Notes: a model not told the origin generated them from the sequence alone. A stretch of DNA of 64,000 nucleotides from Bartonella phoceensis (GCF_902825145.1 NZ_CADEAD010000003.1:240912-304911); one strand, 5' to 3'. Shown: positions 52,341-62,473, numbered from the stretch's first letter. Numbers and translations are program-made.

Positions 52341-52929
52341 ATGATTAATAATATTTACTGCGTTGGACGCAATTATGTTGAACATGTACATGAACTTGGC
52401 AATGTTGTTGAAGATGAACCCGTTATATTTAGCAAGCCGTATAGTTCACTCGTCTTAGGAAATCAAATTTATCTCCCTGATTTTTCCAAAGAAATACATT
52501 TCGAAACTGAAATTATGCTTAGAATTTCAAAGGACACTTTTATGGTCGATAAGGTAGAAGCTGTAGAATACTAAGATGCAATAGCGATAGGTCTGGATCT
52601 AACAGCTAGAGATATGCAAACAAAACTGAAAGAAAAAAGCTTCCCTGGCTTTTGTCTAAAGGATTTAAAAGAGCCGCATGCGTCTCTGACTTCATAAACA
52701 AGAACAAAATAAACGATCCAATAACCTTTGAAATGAAGCTGAATGGTGAAACGAGGCAATTTGGCAATATGAGGGATATGATTTTTAGCTTTGGGAAAAT
52801 AATACCATTTTTAAGTCGCTACATTCAGTTAAGGAGTGATGATATAATTATACAGGCACGCCGCAAGAAGTAGATAAACTTTCTCCATTTGGTGGAATAG
52901 AATTATATCAAGTACTTCAAACATCATAA
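52341..52929 (+). pseudogene. fumarylacetoacetate hydrolase (FAH) family protein, pseudogene
   Basis: The frame opens with INNIYCVGRNYVEHVHELGN and EDEPVIFSKPYSSLVLGN, the N-terminal signature of small FAH-family hydrolases. It is interrupted by TAA at codon 78, continues with AIAIGLDLTARDMQTKLKEK, is shifted by one lost base near 52643, continues as KGFKRAACVSDFI and KLNGETRQFGNMRDMIFS, and after another shift ends with GTPQEVDKLSPFGGIELYQV. Three lesions make it a pseudogene. The intact family hydrolyses beta-diketo acids or isomerises related compounds. With the dehydrogenase pseudogene it probably formed a small catabolic operon that has been lost. Confidence 0.87.
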
Positions 52930-53327
52930 GTCCGATACTGTCAGAAAAAAGAGCTTTTAAAGCTCTATGAAGATGACTCTCAAGGATCTTTATAGAACAT
53001 AATCATCTATAACTAAAATTTTAAGCAGCATCATATATATTCCACAGATTTTATATTCATCTACAATACTATGAAATAAGTAATTTCTAAATCAAAAAGT
53101 GAAAAAATGATAATCTGTACCAATAATAGTTAATATTATTATTTCATAAGATTGTATGATATTGTTATTAATATTTTAATAATAAATTAATTACTTAATG
53201 ATAATAACTTTAAAATTCATATAGTTATCAATTTTATCACAAAATGTCTTTTTATAAAATTAAAAATACTTTTCACAGAAAATATAAATCCTATATAATA
53301 CATTAAAATAGCTGTGGAGATATCTTT
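52930..53327. other. AT-rich gap before lemA
   Basis: I see no gene or RNA here. The right end must hold the promoter of the lemA unit; GGAG lies 8 bases before its ATG. Confidence 0.5.
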
Positions 53328-53972
53328 ATGTTAAATGCACGAACTGCTTCAATTACAATCGCTTATCCTATGGTTAAAATGTTGAGACAATTCTCAGTTG
53401 TTCTTTTCTTAGCATTTTTAATACCATTTTTAAGTGGCTGCGGTTTTAATACAATACCAACAAATGAGGAAAAAGCACATGCAGCATGGAGTGAAGTGCT
53501 AAACCAATATCAACGTCGTGCAGATCTCATCCCCAATCTCGTGGAAACTGTCAAAGCTTACGCAGCCCATGAACAATCTGTTTTTACGAATGTTATTGAA
53601 GCACGTGCTAAAGCAACGCAAGTAAACATCAATGCAGATATGTTGAATAACCCAGAAATAATGAAGCATTATCTTAATAATCAAGCAAATTTATCAAGTG
53701 CGCTTTCACGTCTTATGGCTGTTGTCGAAAACTATCCTGATCTTAAAGCAAATCAGAATTTCCTCGCTCTGCAATCGCAATTAGAAGGAACTGAAAACCG
53801 GATTTCTGTTGCACGTCGTGATTATATCGAAACCGTACGTATTTACAATACTGCTCTTAAAACGATGCCAACTATGATTTGGGCAAAATTATGGTTTCGT
53901 GATGCTAAACCTATGCCTACTTTTACCATCGATACAAATAGCCAACAAACACCGAAGGTCAATTTTAATTAA
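53328..53972 (+). CDS. LemA family lipoprotein
   Basis: This 214-residue protein has an N-terminal hydrophobic segment ending in a lipobox (FLSGC, C38), so it is probably a lipoprotein. The LemA domain follows with NQYQRRADLIPNLVETVKAY and, near the end, AVVENYPDLKANQNFLALQS; the coiled helices continue to about residue 185. The start at 53328 has GGAG 8 bases upstream; a later ATG at 53370 has none. The function of LemA proteins is not settled. Its stop overlaps the start of the TPM-domain gene (TAATG), a pairing found in many bacteria. Confidence 0.92.
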   Translation: MLNARTASITIAYPMVKMLRQFSVVLFLAFLIPFLSGCGFNTIPTNEEKAHAAWSEVLNQYQRRADLIPNLVETVKAYAAHEQSVFTNVIEARAKATQVNINADMLNNPEIMKHYLNNQANLSSALSRLMAVVENYPDLKANQNFLALQSQLEGTENRISVARRDYIETVRIYNTALKTMPTMIWAKLWFRDAKPMPTFTIDTNSQQTPKVNFN

Positions 53973-54823
53973 TGAAATCGTTTCGGCATTCTATACAACG
54001 CAATGTTTTTCCGTTCTTATGGGTTCTTTTGAGTACTCTGTATTTGGTCATTGCGTTGGGAAATATCACTTATGCGCAGACTAAATTTCCTCCCTTAACT
54101 GCTTATGTTAATGATGTAGCTCATTTGCTTGATAATGCAACAAAGCAGAATCTAACAGAAAAACTGGCTGAACTCGAAGAGAAAACTGGAGATCAAATTG
54201 TGATTGTAACTGTCCCTACCCTTTCAGGAAAGGATATAGAAACATATAGTAATTCTCTTTTCCGCAGATGGGGATTAGGTCAAAAACAAATCAATAATGG
54301 TGTATTATTTGTTATTGCACCCAATGAACGTGAAACACGCATTGAAGTTGGCTATGGTTTGGAAGGAGTGCTAACAGACGCTCTTTCCGCAGTTATCATT
54401 AATACCTTTGCTCTTCCCAATTTCCGTGAAGGAAATTATCAAAAAGGGATTGTCGAAGCAGTGCATGCAATTATCAACATCATTACAGAAAATGATTCTG
54501 ATTTTTCTTTTAGAATCAGAGAAAAAGCTAAAATTGTTCAAGCAAAACGTAAACAAGCTGAAAAAGAGGAAATGATAGCGAATACAATCATTTTTTTAAT
54601 CCTTTTTATAGTGTTTGGTTTACCTATTCTCGCGATGATTTTTGGAAAAAAAGTAGGTCCACAAAAATATCTCTGGTTGGGTATTATCTTTACACCTTGG
54701 TTTCTTAACTTAAATGCCGGTGGAAGATATCCTGATGGAAGATTCGGTGGTCCTCGAGGTGGTGGAGGATTTAGAGGTGGTGGTGGGTCATCAGGTGGCG
54801 GTGGAGCCACAGGAAGATGGTAA
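53972..54823 (+). CDS. TPM-domain (YgcG-type) membrane protein
   Basis: This 283-residue protein has a signal-like segment (residues 10-36), a periplasmic TPM domain (about 38-180) with YVNDVAHLLDNATKQNL, TGDQIVIVTVPTLSG, NNGVLFVIAPNERETRIEVG and YGLEGVLTDALS, and one membrane helix (about 198-220). A glycine-rich tail (about 250-283, GGRYPDGRFGG, then GGGGFRGGGGSSGGGGATGRW with one position omitted) ends it. Translation is coupled to lemA. The C-terminal glycine tail is a common feature of this family; role unknown, possibly envelope stress or membrane-protein quality. Confidence 0.9.
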   Translation: MKSFRHSIQRNVFPFLWVLLSTLYLVIALGNITYAQTKFPPLTAYVNDVAHLLDNATKQNLTEKLAELEEKTGDQIVIVTVPTLSGKDIETYSNSLFRRWGLGQKQINNGVLFVIAPNERETRIEVGYGLEGVLTDALSAVIINTFALPNFREGNYQKGIVEAVHAIINIITENDSDFSFRIREKAKIVQAKRKQAEKEEMIANTIIFLILFIVFGLPILAMIFGKKVGPQKYLWLGIIFTPWFLNLNAGGRYPDGRFGGPRGGGGFRGGGGSSGGGGATGRW

Positions 54824-54970
54824 AACGAGCATAAATTTTTGAGTATAGCAAATTTTTTAGACAAAATTCATTACTGTATTATCTCAATTTTAATAAATAA
54901 TTCCCTATCTTACTCTGCAATTCTTTTACTGATTATAATACGCACTTGAACACCAACATAAATATCGCTC

Positions 54971-55708
54971 ATGACATTTACATTGAAACGTACTGATCGT
55001 AATCATTTACCACATCAGTTTAAAACAATGCCCGGTAACCCACCGGTTGAATGGAAAATAAGTAATAACTTGGTCGAATATCCTGAAGCACTTCGTTATA
55101 TGCAAGAGCGTGTAGAAAACATTCTTGCAAAAAATGCACATGAACAAGTTTGGCTTCTTGAACATCCTTCTCTTTATACATCTGGTACAAGCGCAAATAA
55201 AAAAGATCTTTTGGTACCTCATTTATTTCCTGTTTATGAAGCAGGTCGTGGCGGTGAATTTACTTATCATGGTCCAGGACAACGTATTGCCTATATTATG
55301 CTTGATCTTAAACGCCGCAAGCAAGATATTCGCGCGTTTATCAGTGCGTTAGAAGAATGGATCATACAAGTGCTTGCAAAATTTAATATTAAAGGTGAAC
55401 GGCGCGAAAATCGCGTCGGAGTCTGGATTCAACGATCCACTTACTCGTCAATACAAAATAGCATCTCTTCGGAAGATAAAATCGCAGCTATTGGTATTCG
55501 TGTGCGCAAATGGGTAAGCTTTCATGGGGTTTCCATTAATGTTAATCCCAATTTAGCACATTATTCAGGGATTGTTCCCTGTGGAATTACAAATTACGGT
55601 GTAACCAGCTTTTTTGATTTAGGTTTTTCCGTAAAAATGCATGATATTGATATTGCTCTTAAACAAGCATTTGAACAAATTTTTGGTCCAACAATTGATG
55701 TTTCCTAA
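54971..55708 (+). CDS. lipB: octanoyltransferase LipB
   Basis: LipB moves octanoate from acyl carrier protein to lipoyl domains, the first step of endogenous lipoate synthesis, in the cytosol. It has 245 residues. The substrate motif is [13 protein letters not shown] (92-104), the catalytic lysine is K170 before IAAIGIR, and the acyl-thioester cysteine is C204 in [15 protein letters not shown]. The start at 54971 is the first ATG; the second at about residue 20 would remove a non-conserved leader. LipA is not visible in the window. Confidence 0.95.
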   Translation: MTFTLKRTDRNHLPHQFKTMPGNPPVEWKISNNLVEYPEALRYMQERVENILAKNAHEQVWLLEHPSLYTSGTSANKKDLLVPHLFPVYEAGRGGEFTYHGPGQRIAYIMLDLKRRKQDIRAFISALEEWIIQVLAKFNIKGERRENRVGVWIQRSTYSSIQNSISSEDKIAAIGIRVRKWVSFHGVSINVNPNLAHYSGIVPCGITNYGVTSFFDLGFSVKMHDIDIALKQAFEQIFGPTIDVS

Positions 55709-55789
55709 GTGCATTGATTTTTAAATAAAAAACAGGCATAATTTTATTTTTATGAGAATTTTATGTTATGAGGTGGATAATCAAATGCT

Positions 55790-57856
55790 ATGAGCGAGAA
55801 CAGCAAAGATCTTTTTAGTATTTTAAATAATGCGCAGTCTCGAATAAATACAAAAGAAAAAAGTCTGCAATCTCCTGTGAAGTCAGAAACAATTGCTTCG
55901 AAAAAAAGTGCGAAAGATACGCAAGAAGATAGCTATAATGCCCTCTCTATTCGCGTGCTAAAGGGATTAGAGCCTGTACGTTTACACCCTGGAATGTATA
56001 TTGGCGGAACAGATAGTAAAGCACTTCATCATTTATTTGCTGAAATTATTGATAATGCCATGGACGAAGCTGTCGCTGGTTATGCAGATTTAATTGATGT
56101 ATCATTAGATAGAAACGGTTATTTAACAGTTACAGATAATGGACGTGGTATTCCTATCGAAAATCATCCTCAAATGCCTGACAAATCTACTCTTGAAGTT
56201 ATTATGACACAACTTCATTCAGGTGGAAAATTTGATGGAAAAGCTTATCAAACTTCTGGTGGACTTCATGGAGTAGGAATTTCCGTTGTTAATGCTCTTT
56301 CTGATGATATGGAAGTCGAAATAGCACGAGAACGAAAACTTTACCGGCAGCGTTTCTCACGGGGTATTCCTCAATCTGGATTGGAAGATTTGGGTGATGT
56401 TTATAATCGTCGTGGCACACGCGTCCGTTTTCATCCCGATGGTAGAATTTTTGGGGAAAAAGCAGCTTTTGATCCAGAAAAAATTTATAAGATGGCACGC
56501 TCAAAAGCCTATCTTTTTGGCGGTGTAAAAATTCGCTGGAATTGTGATCCTGTTATCCTTGAAGGAAAAAAAAATATTCCCGAAAAAGCTGTTTTTCACT
56601 TCCCGGATGGTCTTAAAGACTATTTACTTTCATCACTGAAAAATGAATATCAGGTCACGTCTGAAATTTTTTCTGGCAAAACAAAACAGGATAATGGCCA
56701 TGGCTCGGTTGAGTGGGCTATTGCTTGGCATAGTGGCGATGCATGTGTACAATCTTACTGTAATACTATTCCCACCGGAGAAGGTGGAACACACGAAATA
56801 GGACTGCGTCAAGCTCTTTTACGTGGATTGAAATCTTACGCTGAGTTAATAGGAAACAAACGTGCTGCTATTATTACCTCCGATGATGTTATGATTTCTA
56901 CGGCTGCTATACTTTCAGTTTTCATCAAAAATCCTGAATTTGTTGGACAAACCAAAGATCGATTAGCAACAATTGAAGCACAGCGTATCGTTGAGAATGC
57001 AATACGCGATCCTTTCGATCACTGGCTGACAAATTCTCCCCAAGAATCCACAAAACTTCTTGATTGGGTTATTGAACGTGCCGAAGAACGCGTAAAACGG
57101 CGCCAAAACAGAGAAATAAATCGAAAAACGGCTGTACGTAAATTACGTTTGCCTGGCAAACTCGCAGATTGTAGCCAAAACTGTGCTGCTGGTGCCGAAT
57201 TATTCATTGTTGAAGGTGATTCTGCTGGTGGTTCCGCTAAACAAGCACGAAACAGAGCAAACCAAGCAATTTTACCTCTTCGTGGGAAAATCCTCAATGT
57301 AGCCAGCGCTGCACACGAAAAAATGAACGCAAGCCAAACAATTGGTGATCTTATCCTTGCGCTTGGATGTGGAACACGTTCTCAGTATCGTGAAAAAGAT
57401 CTTAGATATGAACGTGTTATCATTATGACGGATGCGGATGTTGATGGAGCTCATATCGCCTCGCTCCTCATTACCTTCTTTTTTCAAGAGATGCCTGACC
57501 TCATTCATCAGGGGCATTTATACCTTGCCGTACCTCCTCTTTACAGAATATCGCAAGGAGGAAAAGTTGCTTATGCACGTGACGACGTCCATAAAGATGA
57601 ATTGCTAAAGACTGAATTCACTGGAAAAGCTAAAATCGAAATTGGGCGTTTTAAAGGGCTTGGTGAGATGCGCGCTGAACAACTTAAAGAAACGACTATG
57701 CATCCTCAAAAACGTACATTGCTACGTGTTTCTATTGATGCAATGGAAATGCAAAAAACTAAAAATACAGTAGAAAGCTTAATGGGAACAAAACCAGAAG
57801 CGCGATTCCGTTTCATACAAGAAAATTCGACTTTTGCTTCCAATCTAGATATCTAA
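55790..57856 (+). CDS. parE: DNA topoisomerase IV subunit B
   Basis: ParE is the ATPase subunit of topoisomerase IV, which decatenates daughter chromosomes. It has 688 residues. The GHKL site includes E85 and N89 in LFAEIIDNAMDEA, then DNGRGIPI and GGLHGVGISVVNALS. The TOPRIM domain has EGDSAGGSA (E475) and DADVDGAHI (about 548). Length and the absence of the GyrB-type insertion favour ParE over GyrB; an N-terminal extension of about 50 residues is present, as in other Rhizobiales. It converges on recJ with 19 bases between the stops and no terminator seen. Confidence 0.92.
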   Translation: MSENSKDLFSILNNAQSRINTKEKSLQSPVKSETIASKKSAKDTQEDSYNALSIRVLKGLEPVRLHPGMYIGGTDSKALHHLFAEIIDNAMDEAVAGYADLIDVSLDRNGYLTVTDNGRGIPIENHPQMPDKSTLEVIMTQLHSGGKFDGKAYQTSGGLHGVGISVVNALSDDMEVEIARERKLYRQRFSRGIPQSGLEDLGDVYNRRGTRVRFHPDGRIFGEKAAFDPEKIYKMARSKAYLFGGVKIRWNCDPVILEGKKNIPEKAVFHFPDGLKDYLLSSLKNEYQVTSEIFSGKTKQDNGHGSVEWAIAWHSGDACVQSYCNTIPTGEGGTHEIGLRQALLRGLKSYAELIGNKRAAIITSDDVMISTAAILSVFIKNPEFVGQTKDRLATIEAQRIVENAIRDPFDHWLTNSPQESTKLLDWVIERAEERVKRRQNREINRKTAVRKLRLPGKLADCSQNCAAGAELFIVEGDSAGGSAKQARNRANQAILPLRGKILNVASAAHEKMNASQTIGDLILALGCGTRSQYREKDLRYERVIIMTDADVDGAHIASLLITFFFQEMPDLIHQGHLYLAVPPLYRISQGGKVAYARDDVHKDELLKTEFTGKAKIEIGRFKGLGEMRAEQLKETTMHPQKRTLLRVSIDAMEMQKTKNTVESLMGTKPEARFRFIQENSTFASNLDI

Positions 57857-57875
57857 TTTTCAAAAAATATCCTTT

Positions 57876-59660
57876 TCAAACTACTGCGGCTGCGTCAATC
57901 ACACGCAGTTGTAGATTGATCGTTCCATTCCAATAATTCAGACTAAGATTGCCAGCCAAGTGAATCATTTCACCCATATTTTTAAAAAGAAAATCACCTA
58001 GTGATGTCCCCACAGCACGAAAAGCTATTCCTTGCAGTTTTTTTCCTTCAATATTAGACATAACAAGGCGAAGATGTCCTTTACCGACCTCACACAAACT
58101 AGTTAACCGGTGAGAGGGAAGAACAAAAATAGGTGTCGTATTTCCTGAACCAAATGGACCTGCTTTTTCAATCATATCAAAAAGCGCTTTATTGGCACCA
58201 GAAGCAGAAAGGCAACCATCTATACTGAGGGACTTTCTAGCACGCAACTGTGAAACCATTAAAGACACTTTTTTTTCCAGCCATTCTCGAAAAATTTCAA
58301 TTTTTGTTGATTGGATTGTAATCCCTGCTGCCATACTATGTCCCCCACCTTTTTCTAATAAACTTAATGCGACAGCTTCACGAACGAGTGCTCCTAAGTC
58401 TATGCCATTAATTGAACGTCCTGACCCTACGCCACTTCCATCCTCTTTTAAAGCAATAGCAAAAACAGGACAAAAAAAACGCTCTTTTAAGCGTGACGCA
58501 AGAATACCAATAATCCCAGGATGCCATTCTTTATGAGAAATAACAAGTGACAATGGTGTTTCTTGATCTTGATAAAGAGAAGCAATATAAAATTCCGCCT
58601 GCGCTAATTGAATGTTCTCCATTTCTTGGCGTTCTTGATTAAGCTGATCTAATTGTTCTGCTATTCTGTCTGCTTCATCTTTATTCTCACAGCTAAGCAA
58701 ACGTGCTCCTAAAGCTTGATCACCGATGCGCCCTCCTGCGTTAATTCTAGGGCCTAACAAAAAACCTAAATGAAAACTATTAAGTGGCTCCCCTATCCGT
58801 GCAACCTTTGTCAAAGCTCCTATCCCTGGATTCTGCATAGAACGAGCAACTTGCAGCCCTTTTACCACAAAAGCACGATTAACCCCCTGTAATGGAACAA
58901 CATCACATATAGTCGCCAATGCGACAAGATCAAGCATACTTAAAAGATCAGGCAGTTGGCCTTTAAATCGTTTTTTCCGCAACAAATGATGAACCCAAGC
59001 TAATGTAACAAAGACAACACCCGCTGCACATAAATGCCCTTGTCCAGAAAAATCATCAGGACGATTAGGATTGACAAGAGCAACAGCTTCTTGATGAATC
59101 TCTGACATTTGATGATGATCTAAAATCACAACATCAGCACCTGCAAGCTTCGCCGCTTTTACAGCATCTGGACTATTTGCACCACAATCAACAGTGATAA
59201 TTAAACGGGCCCCTTCTTCTACGAGCATTCTCATTGCCTGTTCATTCGGTCCATAGCCTTCAACAATACGATCAGGAATATAAATTTTGGTTTCAATCCC
59301 AAAATAACGAAAAAAACGCGCTATGATTGCTGATGCGCAGGCACCATCAACATCATAATCACCAAAAACAGCAACCTGTTCTTGATTGAGAAGAGCCTCA
59401 ACAATACGCTCTGCTGCGCATTGCATATCTCTAAAACTTTCTGGATCAGGCATAAGCGTGCGTAATGTTGGATTGATAAAATCAACAGCTTCAGATTCAT
59501 CCACATCCCTTGCTGAGAGAACGCGTGCCAATTCATCTGGAAAACCAAATTTTTGAGAAATAGCGCGCGCATTATTTATACCTTGAATATCAAGAGCTTC
59601 TAACCAAGCCTGACCGCACGCAGAAGATTCAACATTGAGAAAATAACGGGACCGCTGCAT
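57876..59660 (-). CDS. recJ: single-stranded-DNA-specific exonuclease RecJ
   Basis: RecJ degrades single-stranded DNA 5' to 3' in recombinational and mismatch repair. It has 594 residues. The DHH phosphoesterase motifs are VFGDYDVDGACASA (from about 98), IITVDCGAN, ILDHHQ (DHH 181-183) and GPRINAGGRIGD; the DHHA1 domain has VGSGRSINGIDL and GGGHSMAAGI. It is divergent from rplM with about 290 bases between them. Confidence 0.95.
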   Translation of the reverse strand: MQRSRYFLNVESSACGQAWLEALDIQGINNARAISQKFGFPDELARVLSARDVDESEAVDFINPTLRTLMPDPESFRDMQCAAERIVEALLNQEQVAVFGDYDVDGACASAIIARFFRYFGIETKIYIPDRIVEGYGPNEQAMRMLVEEGARLIITVDCGANSPDAVKAAKLAGADVVILDHHQMSEIHQEAVALVNPNRPDDFSGQGHLCAAGVVFVTLAWVHHLLRKKRFKGQLPDLLSMLDLVALATICDVVPLQGVNRAFVVKGLQVARSMQNPGIGALTKVARIGEPLNSFHLGFLLGPRINAGGRIGDQALGARLLSCENKDEADRIAEQLDQLNQERQEMENIQLAQAEFYIASLYQDQETPLSLVISHKEWHPGIIGILASRLKERFFCPVFAIALKEDGSGVGSGRSINGIDLGALVREAVALSLLEKGGGHSMAAGITIQSTKIEIFREWLEKKVSLMVSQLRARKSLSIDGCLSASGANKALFDMIEKAGPFGSGNTTPIFVLPSHRLTSLCEVGKGHLRLVMSNIEGKKLQGIAFRAVGTSLGDFLFKNMGEMIHLAGNLSLNYWNGTINLQLRVIDAAAVV

Positions 59661-59826
59661 CGTCGTTTATTTTACAATAAAAACCAATAAAATACAATCG
59701 AGAGTTAAAGACAAAGTATTCTTTCACAGTCTCTATTTTCACTTCTAAAATCTGTACAAGAATCCTCTGAAGTGGTATTATAATACCTCAATCATAAGGT
59801 ACTGTTTTATAAGTTTTTATTTTCTC

Positions 59827-59855
59827 TTGACGTAAATCAAAAGACATTATATCAG
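59827..59855 (+). promoter_or_regulatory. putative rplM-rpsI promoter
   Basis: TTGACG (59827-59832) and TATCAG (59850-59855) are 17 bases apart, about 100 bases before the rplM ATG. The resulting leader contains a small hairpin GCCC/GGGC at 59918-59935, just before the ribosome-binding site AAAGGA. L13 operons are often autoregulated through the leader, so this hairpin could take part; that is inference. Confidence 0.5.
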
Positions 59856-59953
59856 AGCAGATAATGCGCGTTAAATATTTCGCTATGATAACAATTTTCA
59901 ACGCAAAACAATGAAATGCCCACGTTTTAAAGGGCTTAATAAAGGATACTTCT

Positions 59954-60418
59954 ATGGCAACTTTTTCACAAAAGCCAACTGAAGTGGTGAAAAAATGGGT
60001 TATTATTGACGCAGAGAACCTCGTTTTAGGTCGTCTTGCCACAATTGTTGCTAACCGCTTACGTGGTAAACATAAAGCTACATTTACTCCACATGTTGAT
60101 GACGGTGATAATGTTATTGTGATCAATGCAGATAAGATATCTCTCACCGGCAAAAAATATACAGATAAAAAATATTATTGGCATACCGGCTATATTGGCG
60201 GAATCAAAGAGCGTACAGCACATCAGATTCTTGAAGGTCGTTTTCCCGAGCGCGTTGTTGAAAAAGCTGTGGAGCGCATGATTCCTCGTGGGCCACTCGG
60301 TCGCCGTCAATTGAAGAATCTACGTGTTTATGCTGGGAGCCAACACCCGCATGCGGCACAACAGCCCGAAGCTCTTGACGTTGGTGCTTTAAACCGCAAA
60401 AACAAAAGGATTACTTGA
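59954..60418 (+). CDS. rplM: 50S ribosomal protein L13
   Basis: This 154-residue protein assembles early in the large subunit. [40 protein letters not shown] and [20 protein letters not shown] are standard L13 segments. AAAGGATA lies a few bases before the ATG. It precedes rpsI by 2 bases, the universal pairing. Confidence 0.98.
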   Translation: MATFSQKPTEVVKKWVIIDAENLVLGRLATIVANRLRGKHKATFTPHVDDGDNVIVINADKISLTGKKYTDKKYYWHTGYIGGIKERTAHQILEGRFPERVVEKAVERMIPRGPLGRRQLKNLRVYAGSQHPHAAQQPEALDVGALNRKNKRIT

Positions 60419-60420
60419 TT

Positions 60421-60906
60421 ATGGCTGAAATTAATTCTCTTGCTGAGCTTAGTGTAATAACAAATAGTATAGAAGCTCATGAAAATGTCGCTCCTGTCCA
60501 TATGCAAAAGCTTGATTCACAGGGACGTGCTTATGCAACAGGAAAACGTAAAGATGCTGTTGCTCGCGTATGGATCAAACCAGGATCTGGAAAAATTACT
60601 ATTAACAACAAGGAATTTGACAAATATTTTGCACGTCCCGTTCTTAGAATGATCCTTCGTCAGCCAATTGTTGCAACAGATAGAGATACCCGGTTTGATA
60701 TTATTGCAACCGTTGCAGGCGGTGGTCTTTCTGGACAGGCTGGTGCAGTGCGCCATGGCATTTCTAAAGCTTTAACCTATTACGAACCAGAACTTCGCAC
60801 AATCTTGAAAAAAGGTGGTTTTCTTACCCGTGACAGTCGTGTTGTTGAACGTAAAAAATACGGTAAGGCGAAAGCACGTCGTTCTTTCCAATTTTCAAAG
60901 CGTTAA
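60421..60906 (+). CDS. rpsI: 30S ribosomal protein S9
   Basis: S9 has 161 residues; its C-terminal tail [11 protein letters not shown] reaches the P-site t[23 protein letters not shown] and [19 protein letters not shown] are family signatures. The ATG at 60421 is chosen over an upstream TTG at 60415 that would overlap rplM. The N-terminal extension of about 30 residues before the conserved core is seen in other alphaproteobacteria. A strong terminator follows. Confidence 0.98.
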   Translation: MAEINSLAELSVITNSIEAHENVAPVHMQKLDSQGRAYATGKRKDAVARVWIKPGSGKITINNKEFDKYFARPVLRMILRQPIVATDRDTRFDIIATVAGGGLSGQAGAVRHGISKALTYYEPELRTILKKGGFLTRDSRVVERKKYGKAKARRSFQFSKR

Positions 60907-60931
60907 TATCAGCTTTTATGAAATCTGTAGA

Positions 60932-60956
60932 GCTCCGTTTTCAACGGAGCCTTTTT
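60932..60956 (+). terminator. intrinsic terminator of rplM-rpsI
   Basis: An 8-bp perfect stem (GCTCCGTT and AACGGAGC) with a 3-base loop is followed by CTTTTT. It lies 26 bases after the rpsI stop. Confidence 0.93.
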
Positions 60957-61215
60957 GCTTACTAAAGCAATTTTTTTAGGAAAACGTAGCAATTAATTTA
61001 TATATGTCAGAAAAAAATAAGGATATAAAACGATAATTTCCTCTTCTATGCAAAACTACCCAAAAAAGCTGCGCATCTTCAACTTTAATTTTTAGAATCT
61101 ATGGTTTGATAATTCAGACATCTCTACACGCACTTGTTCACAAAAATATTGATAATATCACTTCAGTTGTCTCGTAGCTTTCCAATACCTTTTTCTATTA
61201 CCAGTAAAAAAAGTG

Positions 61216-61581
61216 TCAGTCTAAAAAATGCTTTACCATTGTGATAAAATGAGGAACAGAAATAGGTTTTGACATGTATTCTTCACATCCGCTGGCACGA
61301 ATTCGCTCTTCATCTCCTTTCATAGCAAAGGCTGTTACAGCAACAACAGGGATCGACCTCAGTCCCTCATCCTCTTTCAGTTGTTTAATAACATCTATAC
61401 CTGATACCTCCGGCAACTGTATATCCACAAGAATAAGAGAAGGCATAAATGAACGAGCCAAATCTAATGCCATAAGACCATTACGTGTTTCAACGGTTTC
61501 ATAGCCACTCGCCTCTACAAGATCACGGAATAACTTCATATTCAGTTCATTATCTTCCACGATCATGACTTTCTTTGACAT
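61216..61581 (-). CDS. divK: DivK, single-domain response regulator of the cell cycle
   Basis: This protein is a lone receiver domain of 121 residues. The acidic pocket is E9, D10, the phospho-acceptor is D53 in ILVDIQLPE, and the switch residues are T83 and K105 (SKPIS). Sequence and length match DivK, which in Caulobacter and Brucella is controlled by DivJ and PleC and acts through DivL on CtrA. The start at 61581 has GGAG 8 bases upstream. pleD, which often follows divK in alphaproteobacteria, is not present downstream; the next gene is the convergent rpsI. The 5' end and upstream region are duplicated at 62976-63443. Confidence 0.94.
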   Translation of the reverse strand: MSKKVMIVEDNELNMKLFRDLVEASGYETVETRNGLMALDLARSFMPSLILVDIQLPEVSGIDVIKQLKEDEGLRSIPVVAVTAFAMKGDEERIRASGCEEYMSKPISVPHFITMVKHFLD

Positions 61582-61911
61582 TAGTATAACTCCACCCTTT
61601 TGAGAAAAATAGATCAAGAAAAATTAATACGTACTCCCTATAACTTAAGATAAAATGATAAAAAAAATTGTAAACCACAAAAAAAGCAATAACGCCCCAT
61701 AAAAGTATTTTTTCGCAAATATTTGTAACACACATCATATACAGTTCATAAGATGAAATCCGCAATAACCGTAAGATTGTGTTACCATATATTTTTTGAT
61801 TTGATATACAAAGCTTATGGATTTCAATTAATGATACATGTTCTCATTATAGAAAAAATATCAATCGTAAAAAGGAACTCGAATACACATTTTGAAGAGA
61901 CAAAAGTTAAT
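61449..61911. repeat. direct repeat, copy 1: divK 5' end plus upstream region
   Basis: This copy covers the first 44 codons of divK and about 330 bases upstream. It aligns with 62976-63443 in the same orientation at an offset of about 1527-1532 bases, with many substitutions and small indels, including long matching stretches around the divK start and AAGTATTTTTTCGCAAATA. Both ends fade gradually, so the boundaries are accurate to roughly 10 bases. Confidence 0.88.
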
Positions 61912-61921
61912 TAGCTTTTAA
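61907..61921. promoter_or_regulatory. TTAA-N7-TTAA sequence, CtrA-like site, upstream of divK
   Basis: TTAA-TTAGCTT-TTAA matches the full CtrA consensus spacing. It lies 326 bases before the divK ATG, at the edge of the duplicated block, and is not kept in the second copy. Such sites arise by chance in AT-rich DNA, so support is limited, although CtrA controls divK in relatives. Confidence 0.3.
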
Positions 61922-62021
61922 AAGCAACTGATTATTTAAATTTAATGCGCCCTATACTACCATCCTCCAAACAATATCTTAATGATATAAAAGAGTGAAT
62001 TTAGCAATATCATCGAGAGTA

Positions 62022-62060
62022 AAAAACAAATAAACCATGATATTCAATCACGGTTTATTT
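62022..62060 (-). terminator. intrinsic terminator of the small exported-protein gene
   Basis: On the minus strand AAATAAACC-G-TGAT pairs with ATCA-T-GGTTTATTT around a 5-base loop, 13 pairs with one mismatch, and is followed by GTTTTTT. It begins 56 bases after the stop codon at 62117. Confidence 0.85.
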
Positions 62061-62116
62061 ATATGAAACATCTAACAAAGGAATAATTAAAATTTATCAA
62101 GTAAAATATCTTTTAA

Positions 62117-62473
62117 TTAAAGAGCCCATATACTATAAGTAAGAGCATCGAATACTCTTCCACCTGTTGCTCTTTGAGCACTTGGTGGTCTTCTAGTAAA
62201 GAAATATACAAGATATGCGACTAAACCAAAAATGGCCGCCTCCATCCCTATTAAGCCCACTACTTTTTGGACATCTTTTTCAATACTTTGTCCTGCAAAT
62301 CGACTAATAATTGTATTAACAGTTTCAGCAGCTCCATTTTCTTGTCTCATTTCAAAAATGGAACCAGTATTTTGAAATCTACTATTTAAAGAATCAGCAT
62401 TAGCTCCTAAAATCTGTGAAAAAAGAATAGCTACTGCAACAACACATACTATAAAATGACTAAATATTTTCAT
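62117..62473 (-). CDS. small exported or membrane protein of unknown function
   Basis: This 118-residue protein starts with a signal peptide (about residues 1-26, hydrophobic FIVCVVAVAILFSQILG, then ANA). A polar region rich in Asn, Arg and Gln follows (about 27-70), then a second hydrophobic segment (about 72-90, GMEAAIFGLVAYLVYFF) followed by positively charged TRRPPSAQR. With the signal peptide cut, the N-terminal part would face the periplasm and the tail the cytoplasm. AGGTGG lies 5 bases before the ATG at 62473, and an intrinsic terminator follows, so it is a proper single-gene transcription unit. I do not recognise the family. It lies between the two divK 5' copies. Confidence 0.72.
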   Translation of the reverse strand: MKIFSHFIVCVVAVAILFSQILGANADSLNSRFQNTGSIFEMRQENGAAETVNTIISRFAGQSIEKDVQKVVGLIGMEAAIFGLVAYLVYFFTRRPPSAQRATGGRVFDALTYSIWAL

